Source: Caryophanales bacterium UBA6769
GTDB lineage: Bacteria; Bacillota; Bacilli; Bacillales; UBA6769
Assembly (NCBI GenBank): GCA_002453275.1
Contig: DKGN01000145.1
Coordinates: 1 to 41,842, forward strand
Reading direction: 5' to 3'
DNA: 41,842 nucleotides
Made by a program: the position numbers and the translations under genes. Shown in pieces: positions 17,544 through 27,003 of the stretch. The stretch's first letter is position 1. Every line of letters begins with the position of its first letter. The notes beneath the pieces are model-generated. The model did no database searches, was not told the origin of the DNA, and was given only the letters and a program-made list of their open reading frames with translations.

Positions 17544-18482
17544 ATGAAAAATCACCTTTCTGTGTCAGAACTCATTAAACAAAACAAACAAAAGCAGCGA
17601 ATATTCACTTCTATACGAGAAAAAGCACTCCCTTTCCTCTTGTTCATTTGTGCTGTCGTGTCTGTTTTCACTACGCTAGGAATCGTTTTTACGCTCTTGT
17701 TTGAGACGGTAACATTTTTTAAACAAGTTCCGCTAATTGAGTTTATTACAAGGAAGGAATGGCTACCATTTTTCAAATCAGATCCATCCTATGGCATTCT
17801 TCCACTCATTTCTGGAACACTTATGGTTGCCGTTATCGCAATGATTGTTGCAGTTCCTTTAGGTTTAGCTGCTGCAATCTATTTAAGTGAATACGCGAGT
17901 GAGCGAACGAGAAGATTTTTAAAACCGATATTAGAAGTGTTAGCTGGAATCCCTACAATCGTTTATGGATTTTTTGCCTTGACTTTTGTAACACCGCTCC
18001 TTCAGAAATTCATTCCGGAACTTTCGTTTTTTAATGCATTAAGCCCCGGAATTGTCGTAGGAATTATGATCATACCGATGATCGCTTCTCTGTCTGAAGA
18101 TGCGATGAATGCTGTTCCAAACTCGATTCGAGAAGGGGCATTAGGACTTGGCTCAACCCGATTAGAAGTCGCGGTGAAAGTCGTTTTGCCCGCCGCCTTA
18201 TCTGGCATTATTGCCTCATTCGTACTTGCAATATCAAGAGCAATTGGTGAAACGATGATTGTCACAATTGCAGGTGGAGCAACGCCAACGTTAACAATGG
18301 ATGTAACGGATTCCATCCAAACGATGACTGCCTATATCGTTCAAGTAAGCTTAGGGGACGCCACTTACGGTTCAACTGTTTACTATAGTATTTATGCAGT
18401 TGGAATGACATTATTTATTTTCACGTTAATGATGAATTTACTCGCACAATTTATTTCTAAAAAGTTCAGAGAGGCGTATTAA
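17544..18482 (+). CDS. pstC: Phosphate ABC transporter permease
   Basis: PstC (312 residues) is one of the two membrane channels of the Pst importer. About six helices are visible. The binding-protein-dependent permease loop is clear (REGALGLGSTRLEVAVKVVL, about 198-217), as is the AISRAIGETM segment. ATG 17544 is used, with AAGGAG 8 bases upstream; TTG 17541 directly before it is a possible alternative. It is followed after one base by pstA. Confidence 0.94.
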   Translation: MKNHLSVSELIKQNKQKQRIFTSIREKALPFLLFICAVVSVFTTLGIVFTLLFETVTFFKQVPLIEFITRKEWLPFFKSDPSYGILPLISGTLMVAVIAMIVAVPLGLAAAIYLSEYASERTRRFLKPILEVLAGIPTIVYGFFALTFVTPLLQKFIPELSFFNALSPGIVVGIMIIPMIASLSEDAMNAVPNSIREGALGLGSTRLEVAVKVVLPAALSGIIASFVLAISRAIGETMIVTIAGGATPTLTMDVTDSIQTMTAYIVQVSLGDATYGSTVYYSIYAVGMTLFIFTLMMNLLAQFISKKFREAY

Positions 18483-18483
18483 T

Positions 18484-19362
18484 ATGAGCCTAATTGACAA
18501 AAAAAATGTTCGGAAACGAATCGTAAAAAGAATCGCTATCAATACATCATTAAAAGGACTTTTCTTTTCTGCGACGTTATTTTCACTTCTTATTTTGGCC
18601 GTTTTATTTTATCGCGTGTTTACCCAAGGCTTTGAGCATCTATCATTAGACTTTTTCACAAATTTTGCATCGCGGAAACCTGGGGAAGCTGGAATAAAAG
18701 CAGCTATTCATGGAACGATTTGGCTTATCGCCATCACAGCTCCCGTTTCGATTATTTTAGGAGTCGGCTGTGCTATTTATTTAGAAATGTATGCGAAAAA
18801 AAATACGTTCACTCGCTTCATTCAGATGAACATTTCAAACTTAGCTGGCGTGCCATCAATCGTCTTCGGCTTACTAGGCTTAACGGTGTTCGTTCGCATG
18901 TTTGAAATGGGAAGAAGTGTCCTTGCAGGTGGATTAACGATGTCCCTTCTTATTCTCCCGATTATTGTCGTTGCAGCTCAAGAAGCACTTCGCTCCGTCC
19001 CTCAAGATCTGCAGGAAGCGTCCTACGGGATGGGTGCATCGAAATGGCAAACGATTCGAAGAGTCGTTTTACCAGCTGCTCTTCCCGGGATGATGACGGG
19101 TAGTATTTTAGCCTTATCACGTGCAGTTGGGGAAACAGCTCCTTTAATAGTAATCGGAGCTTTAAGTTACGTTGCATTCGTACCCGAAAACATTTGGTCC
19201 GGCTTTACCGTCATGCCAATTCAAATCTATAACTGGACAGGTCGACCACAAGCAGCGTTCCATGACATTGCGGCTGCCGGTATTATTGTCTTACTTATCA
19301 TGCTCATTTTAATGAATTCAATTGCTGTTGCGATTCGGAACAAATTTTCAAAACGCTATTAA
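18484..19362 (+). CDS. pstA: Phosphate ABC transporter permease
   Basis: PstA (292 residues) is the partner permease of PstC. It has about six transmembrane helices and the coupling-loop motif QEASYGMGASKWQTIRRVVL (about 177-196), followed by ALSRAVGETAPL, typical of PstA. AGAGAGGCG within the end of pstC acts as ribosome site. The gene is 15 bases from pstB. Confidence 0.94.
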   Translation: MSLIDKKNVRKRIVKRIAINTSLKGLFFSATLFSLLILAVLFYRVFTQGFEHLSLDFFTNFASRKPGEAGIKAAIHGTIWLIAITAPVSIILGVGCAIYLEMYAKKNTFTRFIQMNISNLAGVPSIVFGLLGLTVFVRMFEMGRSVLAGGLTMSLLILPIIVVAAQEALRSVPQDLQEASYGMGASKWQTIRRVVLPAALPGMMTGSILALSRAVGETAPLIVIGALSYVAFVPENIWSGFTVMPIQIYNWTGRPQAAFHDIAAAGIIVLLIMLILMNSIAVAIRNKFSKRY

Positions 19363-19377
19363 TAACGGAGGGTTTTT

Positions 19378-20181
19378 ATGAGTACGTTAACGGAAACAAA
19401 GCCTATTAAATCTCAAAACGTTAAAGAAGAGGCAGTCATTGAGGTAAATGGACTAAATCTGTGGTACGGCGAAGTACAAGCATTGAAAAGCATCGAAATA
19501 AATATTCTTAAAAATAAAGTAACTGCGATTATTGGTCCATCAGGATGCGGAAAATCGACGTTTATTAAAACGATAAATCGGATGGTTGAATTAGTTCCGA
19601 ACGTCAAGTTGAAAGGCAATATTTTTTACAATGGAGACAATATTTTAAATCCAAAATATAGTGTCGAACAATTGCGGACAAGAGTCGGGATGGTCTTTCA
19701 AAAGCCAAATCCTTTCCCAAAATCGATTTATGAAAATGTAGCGTATGGTCCGAAAATACATGGGATTAAGAAAAAGAAACTATTAGATGAAATTGTTGAA
19801 AAAAGCTTACGAGATGCAGCGATTTGGGATGAAGTAAAAGATCGTCTTCATGAAAATGCATATGGCTTGTCAGGTGGGCAACAGCAGCGGATTTGCATTG
19901 CAAGGTGTCTTGCGATTGAACCAGACGTCATATTAATGGATGAACCGACTTCAGCATTGGATCCGATTTCGACACTTAAAGTCGAAGAGCTTGTAAAAGA
20001 ATTAAAGGAAACATATAGCATCGTCATTGTCACTCACAACATGCAACAAGCCGCTCGCATTTCCGACCAAACAGCTTTCTTTTTAAGTGGAGAATTAGTA
20101 GAAGTTGACGATACGAGCCAAGTTTTTTCAAATCCGAAAGACAAAAGAACCGAGGATTATATCACAGGCCGATTCGGCTAA
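19378..20181 (+). CDS. pstB: Phosphate ABC transporter ATP-binding protein
   Basis: PstB (267 residues) is the ATPase that drives phosphate import. Walker A is GPSGCGKST (53-61), the signature is LSGGQQQR and Walker B is VILMDEPTSALDP, all intact. The ~20 residues before the ABC domain are polar and variable. CGGAGGG precedes the ATG. There is only one pstB here, unlike the tandem pstBA-pstBB of B. subtilis. Confidence 0.96.
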   Translation: MSTLTETKPIKSQNVKEEAVIEVNGLNLWYGEVQALKSIEINILKNKVTAIIGPSGCGKSTFIKTINRMVELVPNVKLKGNIFYNGDNILNPKYSVEQLRTRVGMVFQKPNPFPKSIYENVAYGPKIHGIKKKKLLDEIVEKSLRDAAIWDEVKDRLHENAYGLSGGQQQRICIARCLAIEPDVILMDEPTSALDPISTLKVEELVKELKETYSIVIVTHNMQQAARISDQTAFFLSGELVEVDDTSQVFSNPKDKRTEDYITGRFG

Positions 20182-20198
20182 TAAGGGGGCACACATCG

Positions 20199-20858
20199 AT
20201 GGTATTCAGGCAAGAATTTGAAGGTGAACTCAATCGATTAAAAACGTTAATCGTCGAGATGTCGATGAAAGCTGAAAAAGCACTTTTATTGTCTATGCAA
20301 GCACTAGCCGAACAAAATACAGAGTTAGCCGAAAAAGTAATGGATGAAGATACAAAAATCAATGAGCTTGATGAAAAAATTGCTGAAACGGCGATATGGC
20401 TCATTGCAAAACAGCAGCCGGTTGCTACTGACTTACGGAAGGTTATTTCAAGCATTCGTATCGCAAATGATTTGGAACGCATTGGAGACCAAGCAGTCAA
20501 CATCGCCGTCTCAACGATTAAAATTGGAGCTCATCCGTTATATAAGCCGCTTGAGGACATTCCGCGCATGTGTAATAAAGTACATCACATGCTAACTGGA
20601 AGTATCGATGCATATCAAACAGATAATACGATTCTTGCAAAAAAAGTCGCAGATGATGACAATGAAGTCGATTCGATGTATGAAGCATTAATTGAGGAGC
20701 TTTTAGCGAAAATCGCAGAGATGCCTGATTTAACAGCGCAAATTACACAGCTCGCATTTGTTTCCCGCTATCTTGAGCGAATCGCCGATCACGTGACAAA
20801 TATATCGGAACATATTTTATTTACGATTAAAGGTGAGCATGTCGATCTAAATCATTAA
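20199..20858 (+). CDS. phoU: Phosphate transport regulator
   Basis: PhoU (219 residues) is an all-helical cytoplasmic protein that links Pst activity to PhoR signalling. Both PhoU repeats are visible, with the conserved acidic metal-cluster motifs (IANDLERIGDQAVNIA and FVSRYLERIADHVTNISEHI). AAGGGGG precedes the ATG. It is the last gene of the pst operon and converges on phoR. B. subtilis lacks a phoU in its pst operon, so this arrangement is closer to other bacilli and proteobacteria. Confidence 0.95.
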   Translation: MVFRQEFEGELNRLKTLIVEMSMKAEKALLLSMQALAEQNTELAEKVMDEDTKINELDEKIAETAIWLIAKQQPVATDLRKVISSIRIANDLERIGDQAVNIAVSTIKIGAHPLYKPLEDIPRMCNKVHHMLTGSIDAYQTDNTILAKKVADDDNEVDSMYEALIEELLAKIAEMPDLTAQITQLAFVSRYLERIADHVTNISEHILFTIKGEHVDLNH

Positions 20859-20870
20859 GTTCACATTAAA

Positions 20871-20907
20871 AAGCCCTTTGGATCTCCTTTCGGAGCACCA
20901 AGGGCTT
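20871..20907. terminator. Bidirectional terminator between phoU and phoR
   Basis: AAGCCCTTTGG pairs with CCAAGGGCTT around an inner CTCC/GGAG stem. It lies exactly between the convergent pst-phoU and phoPR operons, so it can serve both. The A-rich flank at 20865-20872 gives a T tract on the minus strand. Confidence 0.85.
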
Positions 20908-20909
20908 CA

Positions 20910-22682
20910 TTACGGTTGTTTTTTCGGTAATGTAACGATAAAGGTAGTACCTACGCCTTCAATACTATCAACCTTAATTTTTCCGTGATGAGACTCGACT
21001 AAGTGCTTCACAATCGCAAGCCCTAAGCCTGTGCCACCTGAATGACGCGTCCTCGCTTTATCGACACGATAAAACCGTTCAAATACGCGAGGGATTTCTT
21101 TCTCCGGAATTCCAATTCCTGTATCACTTACAATTAGCTCGATATCATGATCATGCTCAATCACTTTAACGGAAATTTTGCCATTTTTCGGTGTATACGT
21201 AATCCCATTTGAAATGAGATTCAAAATAATTTGCCGAACCCTATCCTTTTCACCTTCAATAAGCACACTTTCTTGACCAGGTAGTGAAATCGTTATAGCT
21301 TTTTTCGTCATTTCCTCCTGTAACGTTTCAACTGTATCATAAATCAAGTTCGTCACATCGATCGTTTCAATTTGCAATGGGATCTTATGCTGTTCAATTT
21401 TTGATAAATTCAAAATGTCATTTATTAACCGATGTAAACGATCGCTTTCTTCATGGATAATTTTGAGAAAAGATTGACGAAGCTCCTCATCTTCCGCTGC
21501 CCCATCTAACAATGTCTCTGAAAACCCTTTGACAGATGTAATCGGTGTTTTTAATTCATGGGACACATTGGCAACAAATTCACTGCGAACTTTTTCTAAA
21601 CGGCGAATTTCGGTTATTTCATGGAGTATAATAATTACACCTTTAAACCGATTGTTTTCACCAATAAATGGTGCAAAATGTGCGTCAAACACGCGCTCAT
21701 TTGACCTGTTAATATCGATTTCTTCATGAATATATTCAGCCGATTGGATGCAGTAACTAATTCTTTCACTTAACCCGAAATGTTCACCAATTTGTGTATG
21801 TAACTGACCAATAAGCTCCTCTTGCGATTGACCGATCAATTCTTCCATTGCTGGATTAATAAGCTGAATGATACCCGCATCATTAACAAGCATAACTCCA
21901 CTCACCATATTCGAAAGAATACTCGTGAGCTGTTGTTGATGATCCTGAATTTCTTTCATTTGCTTTTGCAAGCTTGAGGCTAACACATTAATTGCATGTG
22001 AAAGCTGACCTATTTCACCAGTCGCTTTGACCGTTACACGACTTTCATAATCTTTACTTGTTAGGCGTCGAGCGACGTCAACAACTTCTTCAATCGGACG
22101 AGTAATCCCTTTAGCAAGTCTTATGCTGACCATGCCTGATAATATAAGAGTGACTCCGATAATGATAAACAAACTGAACCAAAGCTGCTTTGTCGATTTT
22201 TCAATCATATCAAGCGCAATTGCTGTTCGAACGATCCCGATTCGCTCATTGCCCTTGTACAGCGGAACTGTCACATACATCATTTTAAAATCAAGCGTCT
22301 CACTAAAGCGAATCGATTCTCCCTGTTGTATTCCGTCCTGAAGAATACCCTTTACTTCCGGTCGATTTAGATGATTGTCCATCTGACGAGGATCATCCTC
22401 TGAATCAGCTAACACCGTTCCATTTTCAGAGATAATCGTAAATCGTGGTTGGATTGGGTGAGCGAAATGACTAATCTTTTCCTGTAAGACTGGTGGATCG
22501 TTGTAAAGCTCAGTGATATCAATCGCTTTCATCATTAACTGGGCATTTTCTAACAGCTGCTCTCTTGTCATATCAATGTATGTATCTTTCATAAGATTGA
22601 CAAGAAAGAAGCCAATTGCGATTAAGACGCCTAATAATAACAAAAAAAAGGTTAATGAAATCCGGAGCCAAAGCTTTTTCAT
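20910..22682 (-). CDS. phoR: Phosphate-responsive sensor histidine kinase
   Basis: PhoR (590 residues) phosphorylates PhoP during phosphate starvation. Order of parts: TM helix (about 7-30), extracytoplasmic sensor (31-165), TM helix (168-188), HAMP (189-240), PAS (about 250-355), HisKA with His375 in NVSHELKTP, and HATPase with N box NLISNGITYTP and G boxes GIGIP and GGTGLGLAI. All catalytic elements are intact. It starts 2 bases after phoP ends, so they are co-transcribed. Its convergence with pst-phoU, next to a PhoP box, supports phoR over other PAS-containing kinases. Confidence 0.92.
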   Translation of the reverse strand: MKKLWLRISLTFFLLLLGVLIAIGFFLVNLMKDTYIDMTREQLLENAQLMMKAIDITELYNDPPVLQEKISHFAHPIQPRFTIISENGTVLADSEDDPRQMDNHLNRPEVKGILQDGIQQGESIRFSETLDFKMMYVTVPLYKGNERIGIVRTAIALDMIEKSTKQLWFSLFIIIGVTLILSGMVSIRLAKGITRPIEEVVDVARRLTSKDYESRVTVKATGEIGQLSHAINVLASSLQKQMKEIQDHQQQLTSILSNMVSGVMLVNDAGIIQLINPAMEELIGQSQEELIGQLHTQIGEHFGLSERISYCIQSAEYIHEEIDINRSNERVFDAHFAPFIGENNRFKGVIIILHEITEIRRLEKVRSEFVANVSHELKTPITSVKGFSETLLDGAAEDEELRQSFLKIIHEESDRLHRLINDILNLSKIEQHKIPLQIETIDVTNLIYDTVETLQEEMTKKAITISLPGQESVLIEGEKDRVRQIILNLISNGITYTPKNGKISVKVIEHDHDIELIVSDTGIGIPEKEIPRVFERFYRVDKARTRHSGGTGLGLAIVKHLVESHHGKIKVDSIEGVGTTFIVTLPKKQP

Positions 22683-22684
22683 CG

Positions 22685-23374
22685 TTACGGTCCTTCCATT
22701 TTATAGCCAAAGCCTCGAATGGTTCTTATATATTGGGGTTGTTTCGCATCATCTTCAATTTTTTCACGTAAATGACTAACATGAACATCGACAATTCGTG
22801 TATCACCGTCATATTCAAAGTCCCAAACGCCATTTAACAATTGATCTCTGCTTAATACTTTCCCGTGATGATTTGCTAAAAACGACAACAACTCAAATTC
22901 TTTCGGTGTTAATTCTATTGTTTTTCCTTTTAATTCAACTTCAAATTTTTCAACGTAAATTGTTAAGTCACCAATTGTAATGACACTTTCCTCTGCTACC
23001 TCTTTCTCCTGTCTTGTCCGACGAAGAATGGCCTTTATTCTTGCAACAAGTTCACGTGGGCTGAACGGCTTCGTTAAATAATCATCAGCCCCTAACTCCA
23101 AGCCTAAAACTTTATCAAGCTCTTCATCTCGAGCCGTTAACATTAAGATCGGGATATTTATCTTTTCTAGCCGTAACGCTTTGCAAATTTCAATCCCGTC
23201 CATGCCAGGCAACATAATATCAAGAACGATTAAGTCAGGCTTCTCTTCTACAGCAAGCCGCAATCCCGTGTTACCGTCCTCTGCTGTCAAAACTGAAAAG
23301 TCCGCTTGTTCAAGATTAAATTTTATTAATGTAACGATTGAAGGTTCATCTTCAACGACTAAAATCCGCTTCAC
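22685..23374 (-). CDS. phoP: Phosphate-regulon response regulator
   Basis: PhoP (229 residues) is an OmpR-type activator and repressor of the Pho regulon. The receiver domain has the acidic pocket (E8, D9), phosphoacceptor Asp52 (VLDIMLPG) and the conserved Lys in the KPFSPREL loop. The winged-helix DNA-binding domain ends IRTIRGFGYKM. GTG 23374 gives a better spacing to AAAGGGG than GTG 23380; both are possible. An extended -10 promoter lies just upstream. Confidence 0.92.
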   Translation of the reverse strand: MKRILVVEDEPSIVTLIKFNLEQADFSVLTAEDGNTGLRLAVEEKPDLIVLDIMLPGMDGIEICKALRLEKINIPILMLTARDEELDKVLGLELGADDYLTKPFSPRELVARIKAILRRTRQEKEVAEESVITIGDLTIYVEKFEVELKGKTIELTPKEFELLSFLANHHGKVLSRDQLLNGVWDFEYDGDTRIVDVHVSHLREKIEDDAKQPQYIRTIRGFGYKMEGP

Positions 23375-23398
23375 GCGCACTATCCCCTTTCACGTTAC

Positions 23399-23427
23399 AT
23401 TTTAGCATAAGGGCTCGATAGCTTGAA
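23399..23427 (-). promoter_or_regulatory. Promoter of phoPR
   Basis: On the minus strand TTCAAG (-35, 23422-23427) and TAAAAT (-10, 23399-23404) are 17 bases apart, with TG one base upstream of the -10 (extended -10). It sits in the 66-base gap before phoP. Confidence 0.6.
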
Positions 23428-23440
23428 AAATAGAGTACTT

Positions 23441-24022
23441 TTAAATTTGGTCTTCCTCCAAGTACGTTTTCACTTCTGGTGCTTCGTAAGTAGAGAACTG
23501 CTCTAGTAACCTCGCTGGGTCCGATTCAACTAACACCATTTGTCGATGCTTTTCCTTTAAAAATTGCTCCGTTGTCATATGATCAAAAAATTGAATGAGC
23601 GGGTCGTAAAAATCATGAATGTTTAATAAGCCTAATGGCTTTTCATGCAGCCCGAGCTGACCCCATGTGAAAATCTCAACTAGCTCTTCTAACGTCCCAG
23701 GTCCACCAGGCATAGCAATAAATCCATCTGCTAAATCTGCCATTTTTGCTTTCCTTTCATGCATCGATTCAACGATGTGGAGCTCAGTCAAACTAATATG
23801 TGAGATTTCCCGTTCTTCAAGAAATCTCGGAATAATCCCGATAACCTCCCCACCTTCTTTTAGAACCGTGTTCGCGATAACCCCCATTAAGCCGACACTT
23901 CCACCACCGTAGACAAGTGTAATTCCTCTCTTCACAAGCTCTCTCCCTAACGCAATCGCACCTTCTTTATACTCCTCAGCTGTCCCAACACGTGACCCAC
24001 AAAATACCGTTACTCGTTTCAT
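23441..24022 (-). CDS. LOG-family nucleotide 5'-monophosphate phosphoribohydrolase
   Basis: The 193-residue Rossmann-fold protein belongs to the TIGR00730/LOG family, whose members split the N-glycosidic bond of nucleoside (and cytokinin) 5'-monophosphates. The signature MPGGPGTLEELVEIFTW (with the PGGxGT loop and catalytic Glu) is intact, as are CGSRVGT and VYGGGSVGLMG. ATG 24022 is chosen because GGAGGGATTTC precedes it; the open frame extends 32 codons further without a ribosome site. It is close to Bacillus YvdD. The true substrate in this organism is unknown. Confidence 0.88.
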   Translation of the reverse strand: MKRVTVFCGSRVGTAEEYKEGAIALGRELVKRGITLVYGGGSVGLMGVIANTVLKEGGEVIGIIPRFLEEREISHISLTELHIVESMHERKAKMADLADGFIAMPGGPGTLEELVEIFTWGQLGLHEKPLGLLNIHDFYDPLIQFFDHMTTEQFLKEKHRQMVLVESDPARLLEQFSTYEAPEVKTYLEEDQI

Positions 24023-24152
24023 GAAATCCCTCCAGTATGTCACCATCAATCTAGTGATGTTATCTCTATTCTCTTCCTTCTGAGCCTTTCTATTACTCAC
24101 AACTTTATCATTTGGCAAATTTCTTAATGAACATAAAGATTTGAGCTTTAAG

Positions 24153-24680
24153 TCACATTTTTTTCACAACATACGTCTTCACTATTACATCATACAACGC
24201 TTGTTTCTTTTTTGAAAAAATGGCAGTAACAAAATAAGCAATGACTAACCCATAGACAATAGCCGTTAAAGCAACTAATGAATAAGGCAAGCGGTCATCG
24301 CTAGAAGCAACGAACTGATAAACTAGAAAATGAGAAAGCTCCCACGGGAGAAATTTTAAGCTTATACGCAACAGGGAGTGTAGAAATGAAGGAACTTGAC
24401 CGTCCTTGGTAACAACTCGTAATTGAAGGATTTTTTTGCCGAAAGTTTGCTTTCCAATATTCGAGTCGAACACGGCGAAATAAAGGGAAATAGGTAACGT
24501 CACTAAGACAAAGCCAAAAAATTGCGCTTTCATGACAGACTGAATGAAGAGCACTTGTATAGAAGGGAATAAAAATAGAGCAACAACAACGAGTGACCCT
24601 ACATACAACAAAATGAAAACATAATCGAGCAAAAATGCTTTTAATCTTTGCAAAACATTGGCGTATTCCACAAAGTTCAC
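24153..24680 (-). CDS. RDD family membrane protein
   Basis: A 175-residue protein with three to four transmembrane helices. The N-terminal RLKAFLLDYVFILLYV carries the Arg and Asp of the RDD family, and IGKQTFGKKILQLRVV is the second conserved segment. Function is unclear for most members; some act in Na+/H+ exchange or as small-molecule carriers. GTG 24680 is very close to AGGAAGG, so GTG 24671 may be the true start. It stands 42 bases downstream of the sensor kinase gene and may be read through. Confidence 0.8.
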   Translation of the reverse strand: MNFVEYANVLQRLKAFLLDYVFILLYVGSLVVVALFLFPSIQVLFIQSVMKAQFFGFVLVTLPISLYFAVFDSNIGKQTFGKKILQLRVVTKDGQVPSFLHSLLRISLKFLPWELSHFLVYQFVASSDDRLPYSLVALTAIVYGLVIAYFVTAIFSKKKQALYDVIVKTYVVKKM

Positions 24681-24722
24681 GCCTTCCTGTTCATCATTGC
24701 ATTCAGTATACCCTATGAATGA

Positions 24723-25730
24723 TTATGTTTTAATAGGAATTGAAAACCAAAAAGTATGCAATTTGTCCTTCATCTCGTACCCAATCTCCCCTTCAATTTT
24801 TGAAACAATCTCCTGTGCAATTGCTAAGCCTAAGCCTGCTCCACCAGTATGACGGCTTCGTGAGGAGTCAACACGATAGAAACGTTCAAATAATCGCTCT
24901 CGATCTTGCTTTGAAAAAGTGTCTCCTCGATTCGAAATGAAAACGATATACCGTTCATCATACATATTACCTTCGATTGTAATGTCTTGTTCCTTATCAT
25001 AATGGACTGCGTTGGCCAGTAATTCCTGCATTATTGTTCGAATGGCCGAAGCGTCACATGTGATCCTTTCGGCTTGGACGTTCACTTGAATACGTAGACC
25101 CTCTTCCGAAAAGTCGTTGACAACGGACTGTACCAAGCTTTCAATCTGATGAGCTCCATAGCTTAATTCCTTTTGTTCCCATTCATGTAACGTATGAATA
25201 CGCTCAATGAAAGTAATTAACCGTTCACACTCTCGTTTCAAAATCGCTGTCGTATTTTCATCTTGAGAAAACATCCCGTCTTCCAAGCCTTCGATATAAC
25301 CATGTAACGTCGTTAGTGGGGTTCGCAATTCATGAGCAATGTCTGCCATCATTTGATCATTTTGCTCTTGTAGCCCGTGTACTTGTTTTGATATCTGGAT
25401 TAAATCATTTGCAATTTGCCCAACTTCATCCTTTGATTTCATTTTGAGCGACCGTAGCTCTGGCATTCGGTTTGAAAAGTAAGTAAGCTTGCCTAGCGGT
25501 TGTAAAATTCTTCTCGCAAAAAAGAGGTGAATGATGATCGCTAAAGAAAAAGCAATGATACTAGCATATAGAAGATACGTCTCAATCACAGCTCTAAACT
25601 GTTCAGATTGACTTGATGAGTTAGAATACACGTTAAATTGATAGCATGCAAACTCTTTAATCGAGAAGCCGACAATAAAAATGATAATAAATGTAATTAA
25701 AAGATTTAAGACAACCCATTTATGAATCAT
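24723..25730 (-). CDS. Sensor histidine kinase of the redox/sortase locus
   Basis: The 335-residue kinase has two TM helices (about 5-24 and 52-72) with only ~27 residues between them, then HAMP, HisKA (His133 in DIAHELRTPLT) and HATPase (LLANAVHYD and GGAGLGLAI). The tiny external loop makes sensing inside the membrane likely (intramembrane-type kinase). It carries a single Cys29 at the outer membrane edge. ATG 25730 has AAAGGTAAG before it and follows the response regulator by 16 bases; the frame is open far into that gene, but the longer reading is unlikely. It is the last gene of the operon 27656-24723. Confidence 0.86.
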   Translation of the reverse strand: MIHKWVVLNLLITFIIIFIVGFSIKEFACYQFNVYSNSSSQSEQFRAVIETYLLYASIIAFSLAIIIHLFFARRILQPLGKLTYFSNRMPELRSLKMKSKDEVGQIANDLIQISKQVHGLQEQNDQMMADIAHELRTPLTTLHGYIEGLEDGMFSQDENTTAILKRECERLITFIERIHTLHEWEQKELSYGAHQIESLVQSVVNDFSEEGLRIQVNVQAERITCDASAIRTIMQELLANAVHYDKEQDITIEGNMYDERYIVFISNRGDTFSKQDRERLFERFYRVDSSRSRHTGGAGLGLAIAQEIVSKIEGEIGYEMKDKLHTFWFSIPIKT

Positions 25731-25746
25731 CTTACCTTTAATAGAT

Positions 25747-26433
25747 TTAATAAGCCGCAAATTTATACCCCACCCCCCTAACCGTCTGAATGGCATGTTC
25801 CTTGTTCTTGCCAAGCTTTTCCCGAAGCTTCCCAATATGAACGTCAACCGTCCGATCGATAACGATTTTCTCTTGATTCGGGTATAACTCATCAAGAATT
25901 TGCTCACGTGACAAAATTTGATTCGGATGTTTTATCAAATAATAAAGCAATTGAAATTCATGATTCGTTACATCAATCGTTTGACCATCCACTCTCACTT
26001 CATGCTTCAACGGCTTCACTGTAATGCCATGGTAGCTAAGTTTGCTACAACGATTTGCTGTCCTGCGCAAAACCGTCGCGACACGAGCGACTAACTCCTT
26101 CGGGCTAAATGGTTTTGTTATGTAATCATCCGCTCCAATTTCAAGCCCGTAGATTCTATCCTTTTCACTCACTTTTGCCGTAACCATAATGAGTGGCACA
26201 TCACTTTTCATCTCTGTCCGAATCCAATGGCAAATCGACTCACCGCTATCTCCTGGTAGCATCAGATCTAATATGACAAAGCACGGATCTTTTTCTTCAA
26301 AAGCACGCCGTGCCTCCTCACCATCAGTCACTCCCCAAACTTCATAGCCAGCAGAAGATAAATAGCGCGTCATAATCTCCAAAATAGGTGGCTCATCTTC
26401 AACTATTAAAATTGTTTTCCCCGTCGTATTCAT
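25747..26433 (-). CDS. OmpR-family response regulator of the redox/sortase locus
   Basis: This 228-residue regulator has a receiver domain with Asp56 (ILDLMLPGDSG) and the Lys of the KPFSPKEL loop. The C-terminal winged helix ends HAIQTVRGVGYKF. It pairs with the kinase 16 bases downstream. It is preceded by a TlpA-like thioredoxin gene 18 bases upstream, so the signalling pair is in one operon with redox genes. A phased TAAAG repeat in front of the operon (27694-27709) is a candidate binding site. Confidence 0.9.
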   Translation of the reverse strand: MNTTGKTILIVEDEPPILEIMTRYLSSAGYEVWGVTDGEEARRAFEEKDPCFVILDLMLPGDSGESICHWIRTEMKSDVPLIMVTAKVSEKDRIYGLEIGADDYITKPFSPKELVARVATVLRRTANRCSKLSYHGITVKPLKHEVRVDGQTIDVTNHEFQLLYYLIKHPNQILSREQILDELYPNQEKIVIDRTVDVHIGKLREKLGKNKEHAIQTVRGVGYKFAAY

Positions 26434-26451
26434 CGTTTTTCACCAACATTA

Positions 26452-27003
26452 TTATTTATTCATCGCCTTCACTTGCTTTTGCATAAATTCACGATTCATT
26501 GGTCCGACAACCTTATAACGTATCGTTCCAGCTTTGTCGATAAAGTAACTCGTCGGATATCCAACGACTTTATACTCTTCGGCAACTTCGTTTTCTTCAT
26601 CAAGCAAAACTGGAAACGTAACCCCCAATTCTTCCAAAAAAGGCTGAATGTTGCTTCGATTGCTTTCAGTTGATGTGAGATTAACCGCTAAAATAACAAA
26701 GTCTTCATCATGATGCTTGTCATAAAACGATTGCATATCAGGCATTTCCGCACGACACGGTGGACACCACGTTGCCCAAAAATTAACGATTATATTCTTT
26801 CCCCGATAATCAGTAAGCTTCGTCTTCCCACCTTCCAACGTCTCAAGTGTAAAGTTTGGAGCAATATTTCCTTGGTTAATACCAACCTCTTCTTGTTGTT
26901 CTGTCTGCTCTTTCATACCTTCATCACTAGAGCGAACGTAATCATAGATGCCCCAGGATACAAGTCCGATAAGTAGCACAAAAGGCAAGATTTTTTTAAT
27001 CAT
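26452..27003 (-). CDS. Membrane-anchored TlpA/ResA-like thiol-disulfide oxidoreductase
   Basis: A 183-residue protein with an N-terminal membrane anchor (about 5-22) and an external thioredoxin fold. The active site is WCPPC (C80, C83) and the cis-proline loop is GYPTSY. Related proteins (ResA, StoA) reduce disulfides in apocytochrome c or spore-coat-assembly proteins, taking electrons from CcdA. Its ATG overlaps the Lgt-like gene by 4 bases. Its best electron donor in this window is the CcdA encoded at 28573. A second TlpA-like gene lies at 27954. Confidence 0.9.
   Translation of the reverse strand: MIKKILPFVLLIGLVSWGIYDYVRSSDEGMKEQTEQQEEVGINQGNIAPNFTLETLEGGKTKLTDYRGKNIIVNFWATWCPPCRAEMPDMQSFYDKHHDEDFVILAVNLTSTESNRSNIQPFLEELGVTFPVLLDEENEVAEEYKVVGYPTSYFIDKAGTIRYKVVGPMNREFMQKQVKAMNK

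Noticed and set aside
25731..25907. N-terminal extension of the sensor kinase into the response regulator
   Set aside because: It is a shadow of the response regulator 3' end; the ATG at 25730 has a ribosome site and begins just before the first membrane helix.
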